This document shows positions 49,395-61,396 of a DNA stretch of 64,000 nt, in pieces. A program made the position numbers and the translations under genes. Origin of the DNA: Hyposmocoma kahamanoa (Eukaryota; Arthropoda; Insecta; Lepidoptera; Cosmopterigidae). The stretch spans positions 2,346,931-2,410,930 of the forward strand of contig NW_020653719.1 of NCBI RefSeq assembly GCF_003589595.1, in the 5' to 3' direction. Below the pieces are notes generated by a model. It was not told the origin of the DNA. It saw nothing but the letters and a program-made list of their open reading frames with translations, and did not search any database. The stretch's first letter is position 1, and every line of letters starts with the position of its first letter.

Positions 49395-49685
49395 ACTAGG
49401 GAAACCCTTTTTTTTGACGGGCGGGAAATCTTTATAGATACCCCTGAGCCCAGGGAGACTCAGAGGTTATGTGGGGACCCTCCCTCCAGACTGGAGGGGC
49501 ACTAGGGAAACCCTGTGTTGCGGGTGCCATGGACACACACATAGACAACCACAAAGTACACCCAAACTCGCGAGAGTAATAAATGCAAGCCATACAAATA
49601 TTTTTCCCGGCCGGGGAATCGAAATTGGGACCCCTGTGTGGCAATCCGGCTTGGTAACCGTTCGGCCACAGAAGCAGTTTTATAG
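49395..49685 (-). mobile_element. tRNA-derived SINE family 2, carrying a nested insertion
   Basis: Minus SINE with the tRNA-like head at about 49600-49685 and tail near 49501. Inside its tail, 92 bp (49409-49500) are flanked by a 14-bp direct repeat ACTAGGGAAACCCT (49395-49408 and 49501-49514). Confidence 0.78.
49409..49500 (-). mobile_element. Nested retroelement 3' fragment with target duplication
   Basis: 92 bp starting with a T-run on the plus strand (a poly-A tail on the minus strand), flanked by the exact 14-bp duplication above. This is the signature of target-primed reverse transcription by a truncated LINE or SINE. The source element is not recognised. Confidence 0.7.
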
Positions 49686-49769
49686 ACAAATTTAAAACGT
49701 AGTGATATGATAATAATACCAATTAATAGAATCTAATTCCTTAACCCCGGTCGACTGTGGCAGTATAGT

Positions 49770-50010
49770 TCCTTGTGAGTTCGTCCAGAGAAGTACTATC
49801 ACCTTACCTATTTCTGCCACCAAGCAGTAATGTGAGGATTACTGCGTTCCAGTTTTCAAATTACAGACACATGGAACTTATCAACTTATGTCTCAAGGTA
49901 ACAGACGCAGAAGCTGTGACCCTCAGATCTTTGTGATTTAAATAGCAATAAATAGCCGAACTGGTTCCATTTGAGCCATCATCGGCCCATTATTCGTCCA
50001 ACTGCTGAGC
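49770..50010 (-). repeat. Dispersed repeat copy
   Basis: Inverted copy of the 30665-30950 family (ACCTATTTCTGCCACCAAGC, CAACTTATGTCTCAAGGT, CAGATCTTTGTGATTTAA). Confidence 0.6.
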
Positions 50011-50397
50011 ACAGGTTATTAATTTTTGTAGGTACATACATACACTGCATATGAAGTTTAAGAACTATGTAGAACTATTTATAAAGTTTTTAATTTTATT
50101 TATTTATTAAGGTTCGTCAACAATTGTTACAACAAAACTTTATGATTGGTTACTATTGCAAGGGTAAGTATTGTACTAATTGCACAATTTTTTACAGACG
50201 AACACAGCATGCAAGTAAATAAGTGGACACAATTAAGTAGTAGTAATTTTTTTTTCTCGTTTTCATCGTTTGGTGATTAATCATTGTAAACTTCTATAAC
50301 CTGCTATCGTATGAACGTATTCGTTGCACTACGCCCTCTGAGAACTTGATTTTAATTCAATATTAATAATATATTATTAATATTGAACACAGCACAT

Positions 50398-50927
50398 GCA
50401 CACAGCGTATTTTATACGCGCCGACGACGCGCGTAAACGAGCGTATTAGCGCCGTGAACGCGCGTCATCTGCGCGTTTTCACTGCCTCCGTAGCCGAACG
50501 GTTACCATACCGGACTGCCACGCAGAGGTCCCCGGGTTCAATTGCCGGGCCGGGAGAAATATTTGTATAGCCTACATTTATTTCTCTCGTGAGTTTGGGT
50601 GTAATTTGTGGTTGTCTATGTATGTGTCCATGGCACACGCGACACAGGGTTTCCCTAGTGCGGGGCTATGTTGAGTGTGTGCGTTATTATTATTATTATT
50701 ATATGTATCGCGCATTTTCATGAAAGATATGTAGTTTAAATTCTAGTTTTGTTTGTTAATTTCAGTTAGTTTTTTGAAATGAAGCAACTACATGCAATTC
50801 AAAGTGGAATATATAAGCTTCTTTCTTGCATGCAACGCGATGTTTTCGTGCTTTTAAATCGATTCACTACAGCTCGTCTGCAACGCGTACACGCGCGTTT
50901 ACGGCGCGTATAAAATACGCTGTGTGC
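50398..50927. mobile_element. GC-ended MITE interrupted by a SINE
   Basis: Perfect 26-bp inverted termini at 50398-50423 and 50902-50927, beginning GCACACAGCGTATTTTATAC, followed by more CG-rich pairing sequence. A family-2 SINE (50481-50667) lies inside. There is no coding content. Confidence 0.8.
50481..50667 (+). mobile_element. tRNA-derived SINE, family 2
   Basis: A near-complete copy: head ACTGCCTCCGTAGCCGAACG, box-B-like GGTTCAATTGCC, body GAGTTTGGGTGTAATTTGTG, tail CCTAGTGCGGGGCT, followed by an ATT microsatellite at about 50681-50702. Confidence 0.8.
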
Positions 50928-51224
50928 AAAGGCTCTTAATCCACCTTTTCTTAATAAAATGTATATGAACAAAAATTTATTTCAAACTAATATGCCAAAA
51001 TAAGAATGAAGAAGGCAATACGCAATTAGTATACATCAGAACATCGTAAGTAAATTCATAATAAAGGCATTTATGAAAAAATGTACCTTATTTTACAATC
51101 TATCAATAAAACTGTCAACAACAAGTACACTATTTAAAAGTTTCATGAAAATTAAGAAAGAAAAGTGAAAGAGTAATAAGTAGAGTAAAGAATCTGTTTT
51201 TCCAGATTTAAATCGCGTATACTT

Positions 51225-51400
51225 GTTTTTTCAAACAAACCGACGACGTTTCGGGCCCTTTACAGGTCCCATGGTCACGGTTGATGGGACCGAAACGTCG
51301 GTTTGTTTGAAAAAACATATATACGCGAGTGGAATCCGGAAAAATAGTTTCATTTCCTATGTGTAACAATCGCGAAAACCTAAGAATTCGATAAGAGTAA
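51225..51400. repeat. Retroelement-tail-like inverted repeat
   Basis: CAAACAAACCGACGACGTTT and the inverted AAACGTCGGTTTGTTTG pair around a GGTCCCATGG-rich loop (51233-51313). The following words are shared with 25540-25730. Confidence 0.6.
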
Positions 51401-51483
51401 AGAATGTAAAGAGTAGTAAGTAGCAACTTATTATATACCTAACTTAACTGCTATACAGATATTTTGCTGTTGTAGTGTACAAT

Positions 51484-51940
51484 TCATTTTTTACCCCAAA
51501 TTATGATTGAAAACGTTGTCAGTCGGATTTGTACTTTTTTTCTGTTGCTAAAAAATGCTTGTATGACAGTCATAAAATGAAGAAAAATTAAAAAAGAAGC
51601 ACCCACGCGGATTTTAGTCCGATTAGAGCAAATTTTGTTCGGCCGCCATCGAAAATGTATGGCTGCATGTATGGCGGCCATATTTAAGAAAGGGGAAAAA
51701 CTAAGCTGCCTATTCACTCTCGCCTTGAAAAGGCCCAAGTTATAGCGTTCAGGTGTGCAGACTTGGAATTCCACTCCGTAGCCGTTTGCCTTATAAATGT
51801 GGAATCGTAACGCTTCGTACGAAACCTTGGAAAATACCACGAAAGAAATGTGGTCTGTGGAATCTAAACAACATAAGGGTGGAATTACAGACGTATATCG
51901 AAACAAGCAAGTGTACCTACTTCGCATGGCCAATGTAAGC
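51484..51940 (-). mobile_element. LINE remnant, reverse transcriptase C-terminus
   Basis: The minus frame contains RFHIYKANGYGVEFQVCTPE and RYNLGLFKARVNRQLS. It corresponds to the same segment as 35412-35690, from a related element. The remainder is degraded. Confidence 0.55.
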
Positions 51941-52506
51941 TATAAACGCTTTTTTGCCGCTGCCATACTTCAGAAGGCGCCGCCGCCCGGTCGTTATGGT
52001 AGTTAAACATCAGTCGAAATTGCGAAAATAGCCTAATTGTGCCATTAGGAACTGGAAAAACACCACAGCTATGAATCGATGAATCAACAGGGACGTTTCC
52101 TTCCAGAGTAATTTTGTAATCAGAACATGCATAATTTATTTTAAAATCACTTATTTTCATTTTGAATGAATTTAGACATAATAAATATGCAAAGTAGTGT
52201 ATGCCACATGATTCGTTTCGATCCACATTGCGGTTTTTACTTGGTGCGATACACTGGTCCTTCTTTAGTAGGCCATGAATATCGAACTTATATTTAATAT
52301 TACATTATACTTTCGTATAATGCATTCAGTTTCGTAGTACAGCCGCTTCGTCATATTTTTAGTCAAGTTTTACGATTAGAGATATTCACTTGATACAACA
52401 CAGTATGGCGGTTTGTAAGGCGGCCATCTTGTTTGTTGAATTTCGAACTTTTTAACTTTGCAGAAACTGGCTAAGTTGTACCTCATAAAAGTGCACAAAT
52501 ATCCTT

Positions 52507-52697
52507 CAACTGCCTCCGTGGCCGAGCGGTTAACACCACGATGGGCTGCCACGCAAAGATCTCGGGTTCGATTCCCGGATCGGGAGAAATATTTGTTAGG
52601 CCTACATCTATTTCTCTCGTGAGTTTGGGTGTAATTTGTGGTTGTTTATGTGTGTGTCCATGGCGCCCGCTACAAAGAGTTTCCCTAGTGCGGGGCT
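52507..52697 (+). mobile_element. tRNA-derived SINE, family 2
   Basis: Near-complete copy: CTGCCTCCGTGGCCGAGCGG head, GGTTCGATTCCCGG box, GTAATTTGTGGTTGTTTATG body, CCTAGTGCGGGGCT tail. Confidence 0.8.
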
Positions 52698-52699
52698 AA

Positions 52700-55025
52700 T
52701 AAAAGGGATGACAATTCTTAAGCCTTAGAAAATGTTACCTATAAAAATATTCCAAAAAGTTAATTGTTGTTTTATATTTGAGTTTTCCGGAGCAATTTTT
52801 TTTCCGAAAGACATGTTAATAATACCAGAAAATCCTTTATTGACTTATTTATCTTATTCTGGTATTATTTTAGTAACAAATACTGGAAACATCATTATTC
52901 TAAATACGTGCTGCGTCCTCGTCATCGATTTAATCAATCGCTTAAAAGCTGAAGGAGGTTCCCCATCGTGGAACGTCATCGAAGGTATAAAAAAGTGGCA
53001 CGCTTAGTTTTCATGCAGATCGCGGTACTTGCGCATCTATTTAGAAATATGTCTGTGGATGGAACCCAAGGAAGGCAGACCCAAATCGTGTAATTCCAAC
53101 GCACACTCTCCGTGATAATTCTATCCTGTAGAATACTGATAAGCAGCCCACTTTATGGCAGATTCAAAGTTCAGCAGCTTTATATTTGAAAAATGTGGAG
53201 CTGTACCCTCAACCAATTAAGACAGCACCTATTCGTAAGGAGATGTATAAATTTGTGTCTTTACAATGAACACTAAAATTTAATTATTTTCACAATATAA
53301 TATCATTTGGCTTCATCGGCCAGAACTAATGTGAACTGACAGATGAGTAAATCAGTCATACTATACATATTTAAAAAAAAAAAACAATAGGTGGCACCAT
53401 AATTGTTGAGTTTAGTCGTAAGTTTAACGCTAGAGTTTAGCAAATCTTTTGTTAATAAATTACGACACTTACAGGGTGCTTTATTTTTGTAGATATGATA
53501 TGTACCTATATATTTGAGTTAGTTATAGCATACCGGATAGTAGAGAGTTAAAGGGGAAAGGATATTATTGTTAATTAATTAAATTGAATGTACTGAAATT
53601 CTCGCTCAAGTGGATTCATGAGGATTAAGTGACGATTTCAAATTCAGCTCTTTAAGCTCTTTTTTAATATTACTACACTGCTGCCCTAGTTAGTTTGCTA
53701 GTTGCGAAACAGTTTGGAATAATTGTAATGGTAACACTGCGAGACTGGTTGACGATGTGGTGTGCAAAAAACCTTAGGATGAATGAAGTTATAGGGTTGG
53801 CATATATGCGATAATATCATTTTTTTATGAACTAGTGACCCAACCAGGTAAATGATGATTAACAGAAAGAGTTGATCAAGTTATTTATTTCATTGATAAT
53901 TGTTAGATATTTATCAGATAATTAACTTCGCAGATTCATTTTTTTGTTTAATTTTTGACTAAAAATAAGTAACAGTGTAAAAACTAAGTAAACACGGAAT
54001 AATATATTTGGGAAAACGATTTGGTATATGACGATGTTTTTAGTTTGACATTTGACAAGTTTAGACATATTAGACGTATCTAAACGTGACAAAGTGATAA
54101 TTATCATTGATAAATATTACTCTGAACCGTGGCAGAAAGTATATCAACCTGTATTAAGCTGTATAAGTGTTTCACGTATAATGGTAGCAATGAAAAAAGC
54201 TTTTAAGAATTTTCGTTTGAAATTTTTTTCTTTAAATCTATTGTCATTATGTGTAACGTAATGTTGAAAATTTACTCTGCAATATGAATATAAAAAAGAA
54301 CAAGTAAGACGGACTAATACAAGGAGCATTATAAGTAGTAGATTTGCATATTTATGCTAAACAAATTCACCATTATCTTACGACCCATTATATGTCTACT
54401 GAGGGGCACAGGTTTGCTCTAAGGAGTGGTTTATGTCGACCACAAAGTGGTTTATGTCGACCCTCAGGTGTTCACTACAACCTATGAGGGGTCCATACCA
54501 ACCTAAAATTAGGGCGTGTATGAGACGTTAATAGGGGTCCACGAGAATGGAACCCATTTAGGCCAGATCGTTACCAAAATTTTTTGCTATTCATAAATGG
54601 AATAATCCATATTACACAGATAATATACATATAAATCCAAACTAATACAATGAATGCGAAAGTAACTACCTATATCTGTCATGTTTTCACGCCTAACCCG
54701 CTGAGCCAACTATGATGAATTTTGGTACAGAGATAGATGAGACCTAGGAGAATACATAGGCTACTTTTTGTCACAAAATTAACTTTAAAGAAGGTGAAAT
54801 ATAAGTATGAAAATTATTCTAGTACAGTAGGCTCAAGGCGTCTTGTTATGAAGGGCAAAGTAGAGAGAGTTAGACTGCGCGAATGATCAGCAATGCGATG
54901 GAAAGACTGCGATGCAAATAAAGTCTAGTAAAGCAGTGGGCGCTCCTTTGAATGAGTGCAAGAGGAAGTCCACTAACAGAGTGAAATGACGAGAGATCGT
55001 GAGGCGCGCTACACCAACCCCTACC
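52700..55025. other. Intergenic, little recognised
   Basis: No host exon seen. About 54683-54800 is a copy of the dispersed repeat at 15185. A 91-codon plus frame at 52732-53007 is not identifiable. Confidence 0.4.
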
Positions 55026-55029
55026 AAAC

Positions 55030-55235
55030 ATATAGTAGCAGTAGAGCTCCTTGTGAAATAGTACGTTTAGGTTAGTACTGCCACCTTAATGATTTCTGCC
55101 TCCAAGCCGGTAATGCCGGAACCGGCAAATAATCACATTACTGCAGTCCGGTTTTGAAGGGTAAGGGAATTGGTGAAATAACAGGCACATGTGACATGTC
55201 AACTTATGTCTCAAGGTGCACCAGCTAGTTACCTA
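55030..55235 (-). repeat. Dispersed repeat copy
   Basis: Inverted copy of the 30665-30950 family (ATTTCTGCCTCCAAGC, GGTTTTGAAGGGTAAGGG, CAACTTATGTCTCAAGGT). Confidence 0.6.
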
Positions 55236-55304
55236 TAAAGTTCTTGAAGCATTTCACAGCGAACAAGATATTAGGTTAGATCTAAAGGATGTACCTAGTT
55301 CTAA

Positions 55305-56953
55305 TGCAGAACTAAATTTTTATGTAATTTAGGTTTAGGTAGGTTTTGTAGGGGAAATTGGCATATAAGAATAAAACAAGTAAATGCACCTACTCATTTT
55401 TCAATAACTCTGTTCACCTTTAACACTTACTTTCTTTTCGATCATTTTTCCTTTGCTCCAGATATTATACGTATTCATGAGAAGTACTGAAAAGTTTGTA
55501 TAGCCGAGGATAGACCTTGTTGATAGGGGGCGCCACCAGCGTAAAAGAACGAAACGTCATTGTTGTTAACAGATTAGGATTGGAAACAAAACTTGGTATA
55601 ATATATATAGCACATTCTTCGCTTCAAATTTGTTAACGACACTGACGTTTCGTTCTTTTACGCTAGTGTCGCCCCTTATCAACTCGGTTTGACCTCGGCT
55701 TTACAAACTTTTCAGTACTTCATAAGAATATATAACAGTTGCCACTCAGAGCTTTAAAACGCAAAGATCTTATTTTAGGGGTTTATTCTGTGTCTTTCAC
55801 AAACAAAACTTTTCTCTTTACAATATATGAAATTCATTCCCTCTTTTTACACATCGTACTGGACAACTGACTTGGTATTATCTCAAAAATTGCGTTGTAT
55901 TTTATTTTATCTCAAAATTGCGTTATATTAATAACTTATCTCCAAAATTTCGCTATATTGATGTGTCATTCATATGCGATTTAATTTCAAAGTGACAGGA
56001 CAACACTGTCGCTTTGAAAGTAAATAGGTAATATTAATATAACTTAAAGCCATTTTGAGATAATACTATGTTAGATGTGATGCGCGACATAGTCATAATC
56101 AAATTCTATTATCCTCGGTTTTGGTGTTGCCTAATACTTATATTAGTTTTATATAATAATACACAATAATACTCGAAGGTTGAACTTACTCGAAACAAAA
56201 GTCTGTTATGGTTAGGTGTACGCGAATTTTGAATTTGTATAAACATTGATATAGATTCAATTGAACATAAAGTTGTTTATACTGTACCGATTTTTAAGTA
56301 TAACCAAATTCAGTCAACCAAAGAGGCAGAAGAGAAACATGTAGAATTACGCAACTTTCTTACATTAGTCTTGAAAGTGGCTCGATAAATGTTATATGTC
56401 TATATGTTATATATCTATGTATGTATGTGATGAAAGCGTAGAAGTGAGAAATTTTATGAAAATTAATTATTTGATGTAGACATATAAATGATGAATGTTG
56501 AATGACAGATAACTGTCATCAACAGTTGTATTTCAATTCACGTTTAATTATAATAGATCTATTACAATGCTATGTATTATAATAATTATACGTATTCTTA
56601 TGAAGTACTGAAAAGTTTGTAAAGCCGAGGTCAAACCGAGTTGATAGGGGGCGACACTAGCGTAAAAGAACGAAACGTCAGTGTCGTTAACAAAGAAGCG
56701 AAGAATGTGCTATATATATAATACCAAGTTTTGTTTCCAATCCTAATCTGTTAACAACAATGACGTTTCGTTCTTTTACGCTGGTGGCGCCCCCTATCAA
56801 CTCGGTCTATCCTGATCGAAAAGGAAGTAAGTGTTAAACGTGAACAGAGTTATTGAAAAATGAGTAGGTGCATTTACTTGTTTTATTCTTATATGCCAAC
56901 TTCCCCCTACAAAACCTACCTAAACCTAAATTACATAAAAATTTAGTTCTGCA
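55305..56953. mobile_element. Large inverted duplication, each arm holding a palindromic MITE
   Basis: The left arm (about 55305-55735) and right arm (about 56590-56953) are near-identical inverted copies. They start TGCAGAACTAAATTTTTATG outside and reach GTACTGAAAAGTTTGTAAAG inside. Each arm contains an internal palindrome built on AGCGTAAAAGAACGAAACGT. The left arm has about 60 bp that the right lacks. The 850-bp centre is AT-rich and non-coding. Confidence 0.82.
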
Positions 56954-57531
56954 ATGCAGATGCAATCGCCTACAAATCGCAAGTGTGGCGATGCAATCAC
57001 GCGTTTAGCGAACACGCGTTTGTATCGCTGCTAAAAGTCGCCAGGTCTAACCACTCTAGCTGTTTTTAATGATGCATAGCTAAAATATCATTCATCATCA
57101 TCATCATATCAGCCGGAAGACGCACACTGCTGAACACTCGCCAAAAACATCGTTACATAGTTTGAATATTGTAAAACTGGGTTATGATTTTTTATGATAT
57201 CACAAAAAAACATTTTTGTCACAATGCCGCATTTTAGTTAGCGGATAACAAATTAATGATTACAAATGCTGACTTTCCTTAAGCAAACAAACATAATCAC
57301 TATCGAAACCTCTTTTGGTAATTTTTCATTAAACTCATGACTGTAATCTTCGATTATACCTGTGCGGCGGATTGCTAGAAGAGTTTCAATAATCGTGTTT
57401 TGCTTTTGCCACTATGTTGATTTAGACCCTCAAATTATCCTTCTCTTTTGCTATTACTGAAACAAAGACAAGTTGTATCAGTTTTTTTTTTAAGTAACGG
57501 CAAAAGGTAAGGACTACTTGATACAAAATAT

Positions 57532-58020
57532 TTATTTATTTGCAAACTTTACAGAATCCAACACAAAGTTAACTACATCAAACAGAAACTTCATATCTGA
57601 TAACAGACGCCTATCCTCGAGTGAATCCAGCTGGAAAAAGTTGAGTCTATCGGGGTAGTCGTCGTACCTTTTGAGGCGGTAGTTCAATCTACGTGTGAAA
57701 CAACGCTGCACGGACTCACATAAGATGGAGACCATGTAGGGGAGGCGTACTCCACCACACTCCTGACATAAGCAAAGTAAAGCTTTTTTAAAGATTCTGT
57801 CTGCCGAAAACATTTGGCACTTCTATGAAGAAATCCAAGCATTCTATGAGATCTCTGAGTAAAAAAATGGAAATGCGACGTGTACAAGAGCTTATGATCT
57901 AGCATTACACCTAGATCGCAGACGAGTTTAACGCTAGAAATAGAAGTGCTATTGAAATGGTATTTGTGAGAGATAAAAGTACGCTTTCGGGTGAATGAAA
58001 TTATTTGGCATTTTCTGACA
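57532..58020 (-). mobile_element. LINE remnant, reverse transcriptase C-terminal part
   Basis: Minus frames give, in order, KCQIISFTRKRTFISHKYHF, LVCDLGVMLDHKLLYTSHF, YVRSVVEYASPTWSP, then after a frameshift ESVQRCFTRRLNYRL and FQLDSLEDRRLLSDMKFLF. This is a CR1/jockey-like polymerase end. At least one frame break makes it inactive. Confidence 0.82.
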
Positions 58021-58566
58021 TTTAAGTCGAAGTCCGTTAATCTATCTTTTGAGTAGGTACTTGAAGCATGTCTCTATATCATGTAGGTATATGTTGAACA
58101 GCAACGGATATATGCATGTATCCTTTTAAACCCCCTCAATATTAAAAATGAAATAAATAATAAAACTCTCTTGGTTAAATTAAAAAAATACTTAATTGAA
58201 AAGTGCTACCTATTATTCTATGCATGAATTCTTTAATGACAAATAAAAATTTATTCGATTTTTAAACATTGAGACATTGACTTCATTTTGCGATCTTATC
58301 TACTATGTGATTTATAAAAGTAAAAATAAAAGTAATAATATGTATTCTTATATAGTCATTATTAATATTCCAATTTTAAAATTAAATTATGTATAAAATA
58401 AGGCCTATATGCCTAAATGAAATACTTGCTCTTATAATTATTACTTTTATAATATTTTAATATGTAATTTATAAATGTAATTGCAATGCCCCAACAGGGC
58501 TTATGTACATATTGGCATTGTGTTGTTTTTAAGATCTTTCTCACCAAAATTGTACATACTGCAGAA

Positions 58567-58600
58567 ATAAATAAATAAATAAATAAATAAATAAAAACGT
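58567..58600. repeat. (AAAT)n microsatellite
   Basis: About eight AAAT units next to the end of a retroelement-like AT-rich tail; compatible with a LINE tail on the plus strand. Confidence 0.85.
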
Positions 58601-59392
58601 CAATGTCAGCGTTTGACTCTCGGTCACATTGACTGCAGTCGACCCTTGTAGACGAAATTTCGGCTGCAAGCAAGTTGATCACGACTGCACGCACGTTAAC
58701 TGCAGACATGCCGTCTACCTATACATGTGGCAACCTATGTCATGTGCCTTAGGGTGCACACATAGACATAAAACTCGAAGGTCACTACTGATGATTTCGG
58801 CCAAAGTGTGTGCTATACAAGATAAAATGACATCACAAACCCTTGCTTCCCTATTGTGTCTAGTAGGCCAAAAAATTTAAATGTTAATTCAAATTTCAAT
58901 GCCATCTAGCGGTATAACTGGATTAGTTTTAGCGACATTCCAAATTTAAACACCTAATAAACATTTTAGACATGTAAAGTTTTCCACCATATATCGCACT
59001 CCACAGAAATCTAGATAAATTTGCCTATTTATATCGATTTTTGTGTTGTACTCTCAGTGGTAAATTGAATGAAGGAGATAAAGTGAAGGAATAAACTACT
59101 TTGATTTTAAACGGATTATATAACACAATATTTCAGTATACATATATTTATTACATTTATACATACATATATAGCATGCATTTATTCATAATTATTTATG
59201 TATTTTTAAGATTTTTGCGTGTGTTAAAAGTAATTTTGACGTACGATCACGTGTGGCTTTTTTACGATTATACTATTGTACGATTTATCCGTATATATTT
59301 ACTGGTAAAAGTTTATTTGTAAGTAACGTCTAAATATTGCAAATTTGAAATGAAAAGGAAATTATTTTATCACTTAACTGTAACTGCCTCCG

Positions 59393-59523
59393 AGGCCGAA
59401 CGGTTGCCACACTGGACTGCCACGCAGAGGTCCCCGGATACGATTCCCGGGGTAGGAGAAATATTTATAAGGGTTACAATTATTTCTCTAGTGAGTTTGG
59501 ATATAATTTCCTAGTGCGGGGCT
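59393..59523 (+). mobile_element. tRNA-derived SINE, family 2, internally deleted
   Basis: Has the head (CTGCCTCCGAGGCCGAACGG) and the end (CCTAGTGCGGGGCT) but lacks about 50 bp of the body present at 50481 and 52507. Confidence 0.75.
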
Positions 59524-59556
59524 TTAAAACATACAAGAACACATAACCTACATACA

Positions 59557-59851
59557 GTGGCGGATTTGCAGTCTTGGCCGCCCTAGGCTCCAGGACATGT
59601 AGTCAGTACCAGCCGCCCCTTTCTCAGCACTCAACATATATTGGTAAACTACATAATGAATTCACTATATTGCCAACTTTTATCGAAATCGATTCAGAAA
59701 TTTAGTTAACTATAACAGCTGCTAGTTTTTAATATTTTCGTAGGTTTCAGATTTATATAAAACATTTAAAGCCGTTTTTTCACGATTGGCCGCCTCTAAA
59801 ATCTGGCGGCCCTAGATCCGGGCCTACCGGGACTTAAGACAAATCCGCCAC
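59557..59851. mobile_element. MITE with GTGGCGGATTTG ends (295 bp)
   Basis: Exact 12-bp inverted termini GTGGCGGATTTG (59557-59568 and 59840-59851) plus further internal inverted similarity (GGCCGCC / GGCGGCC). No coding content; the target duplication is not clear. Confidence 0.7.
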
Positions 59852-59889
59852 AACGTAATATAAATACAAAAAAACATACAGTCGAATCG

Positions 59890-60120
59890 ATGTCCTCCTT
59901 TTTTGAAGTCAGTTAAAAATCAGGTTTTTGTGATCCAATTTTGGTGATTCTTTTTTGTTGAAAAGAGGGTACCTCAGCAGTGGTCTCATTTAAATTTGAA
60001 TAAAATGTTGTGAATTTAGGGGATGAATCCTGTTTCGCGTCCAATCCGGTAACCGATTTCAATAAAACTTGGCAAATAGATGTAATTCCACGCACTTTGG
60101 AGGTCGGTTTTTTTATGGAC
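59890..60120 (+). repeat. Dispersed repeat copy
   Basis: Plus copy of the 8350-8640 family (GATTCTTTTTTGTTGAAAAG, TTTCAATAAAACTTGGC, GAGGTCGGTTTTTTTA). Confidence 0.6.
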
Positions 60121-60255
60121 TAAATATTTGGCAATCAAAATTTATTATTTGTTATTATTATTTCGAAGTAGATAAAAACTAATGGTTTTATATTGAACAA
60201 CCCAATATCAATAATTAAAATACATGATTTAGATTAGGTTGAATGGTTTAATTTA

Positions 60256-60784
60256 CGAGGCGTGTTTTTTAAATAAGTGCCGTTTTGAAATACAAAAAGA
60301 TAGGTCAACTATTCGTAACAATTTTAATATTATACATGAACCGGCACATAATTTCCGTCAATACTAAGGCACTTATCGTATTGTACACACGCCAGCACAT
60401 CAAGCTACACATTGACGTATCTTGTTCCGTTGCACTGGAGGCGATTTTCGAACAAAAATGTGTAGTCTGATGTGCCGTTGTCCGTACAACCAGCTTTTGA
60501 AACCCGTCATCATAGACGTCTGCGACCCGATTTGACCACCACCGCAACACGACCGTTTTGACACCATCATCGTCATCGTGGCATGACCACGTGATTGTCA
60601 CTGTACGTTAGATCTGAACAATATGGAGGGTGATCAAGTTGTCCGTTTCAACGATCATTCCATCGCTTATAAAGTTTTGTCCATACACTTCACAGATCTG
60701 ACATTGACTTTCAATTGCTTTCACACCTCACTGCGCTGCAGTGGCCGAATTTGAAAATGGCACTTACTTTAAAAACACGCCTGA
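60256..60784 (-). mobile_element. Mariner-family element, deleted copy (529 bp)
   Basis: The inverted ends begin CGAGGCGTGTTTTTTAAATA on the left and TCAGGCGTGTTTTTAAAGTA on the right strand. Minus-strand reading gives DDGFQKLVVR and, after an extra segment, YDKCLSIDGNYV, the C-terminus of a mariner transposase. The left flank has TA; the right flank reads CA, so one target base has changed. It lies about 330 bp upstream of the ZIP gene. Confidence 0.72.
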
Positions 60785-60939
60785 CATAATATTATTTTGG
60801 AATGACAAACATATCATGACCTACATAGAATATAAAATGGACATAATGACGTTCTGTACGTCATATCTCTGTTACATCCATTTGTTTAAATAACTGATAT
60901 AATCATTTATTGCGCATCAATTAAGCGAACGTACTTTAA

Positions 60940-61119
60940 GGCTTTGGAGAGCGTGCAGGCTGCGCGGGAGTGAAACGGACTGGGGCAGCGACGCGATCAT
61001 AATCCCCGTGTCGCTCTTCGTCAACGCACGCGCACTTGATACCGCGGCCGGTATAAAAACCCACGCGCCCTTGCGCTGTGCCATTTCAGTTACAAACTTT
61101 ATACAAATAACTTAAAAAA
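60940..61119 (+). promoter_or_regulatory. TATA promoter and 5' UTR of the ZIP gene
   Basis: A GC-rich block (60945-61080) contains TATAAAA at 61052-61058. Initiator-like sequences follow: CCATTT (A at 61083, 31 bp from the TATA) and TTCAGT (A at 61088). The leader is therefore about 32-37 nt, ending directly at the ATG at 61120 with an A-rich context. Confidence 0.7.
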
Positions 61120-61396
61120 ATGGACGTCATTCTAAGGCACGAGCATGACACGAGCGAAGTTCTTGTCGCGAAAGGAGTGGCCATGGCGGTCCTTTTCGTC
61201 TCCTCTTTGATTTGCGGCATAATCCCCATGCTGCTCGCGAAGAAATTTAAATGGGTACAACCTGATGATGCGACCGATCTCAAGACCAAAAATAAAGTGA
61301 TAATAACCTTACTATCCTTCGGAGGAGGTGTCCTGCTCTCTGTCACCTTCATGCATCTGATACCCGAAGTCACTAAGAATGTGGAGTCCTTGGAAT
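61120..61396 (+). CDS. ZIP-family (SLC39A) zinc transporter, first coding exon (partial gene)
   Basis: 92 codons plus one base, ending at a GTGAGT donor (61397); the remaining exons lie past the right edge. ZIP proteins move zinc or related metals into the cytosol. Visible here: a short extracellular N-terminus (MDVILRHEHDTSEVLVAKG), a first membrane segment (about 18-40, VAMAVLFVSSLICGIIPMLL), a charged loop, and a second segment (about 65-85) with LSFGGGVLLSVTFMHLIPEV. That GGG...HLIPEV motif is the signature of the ZIP1/2/3 subfamily. The longer open frame past 61396 only reads into the intron. Exact orthologue among insect Zip genes is not decided. Confidence 0.9.

Noticed and set aside
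50481..52697. tRNA genes suggested by box-A/box-B-like sequences
   Set aside because: The same tRNA-like head is followed by an identical non-tRNA body and tail in several copies, which is diagnostic of SINEs.
52732..53007. Plus open frame of 91 codons
   Set aside because: Hydrophobic and AT-driven, starts inside post-SINE sequence; no family recognised.
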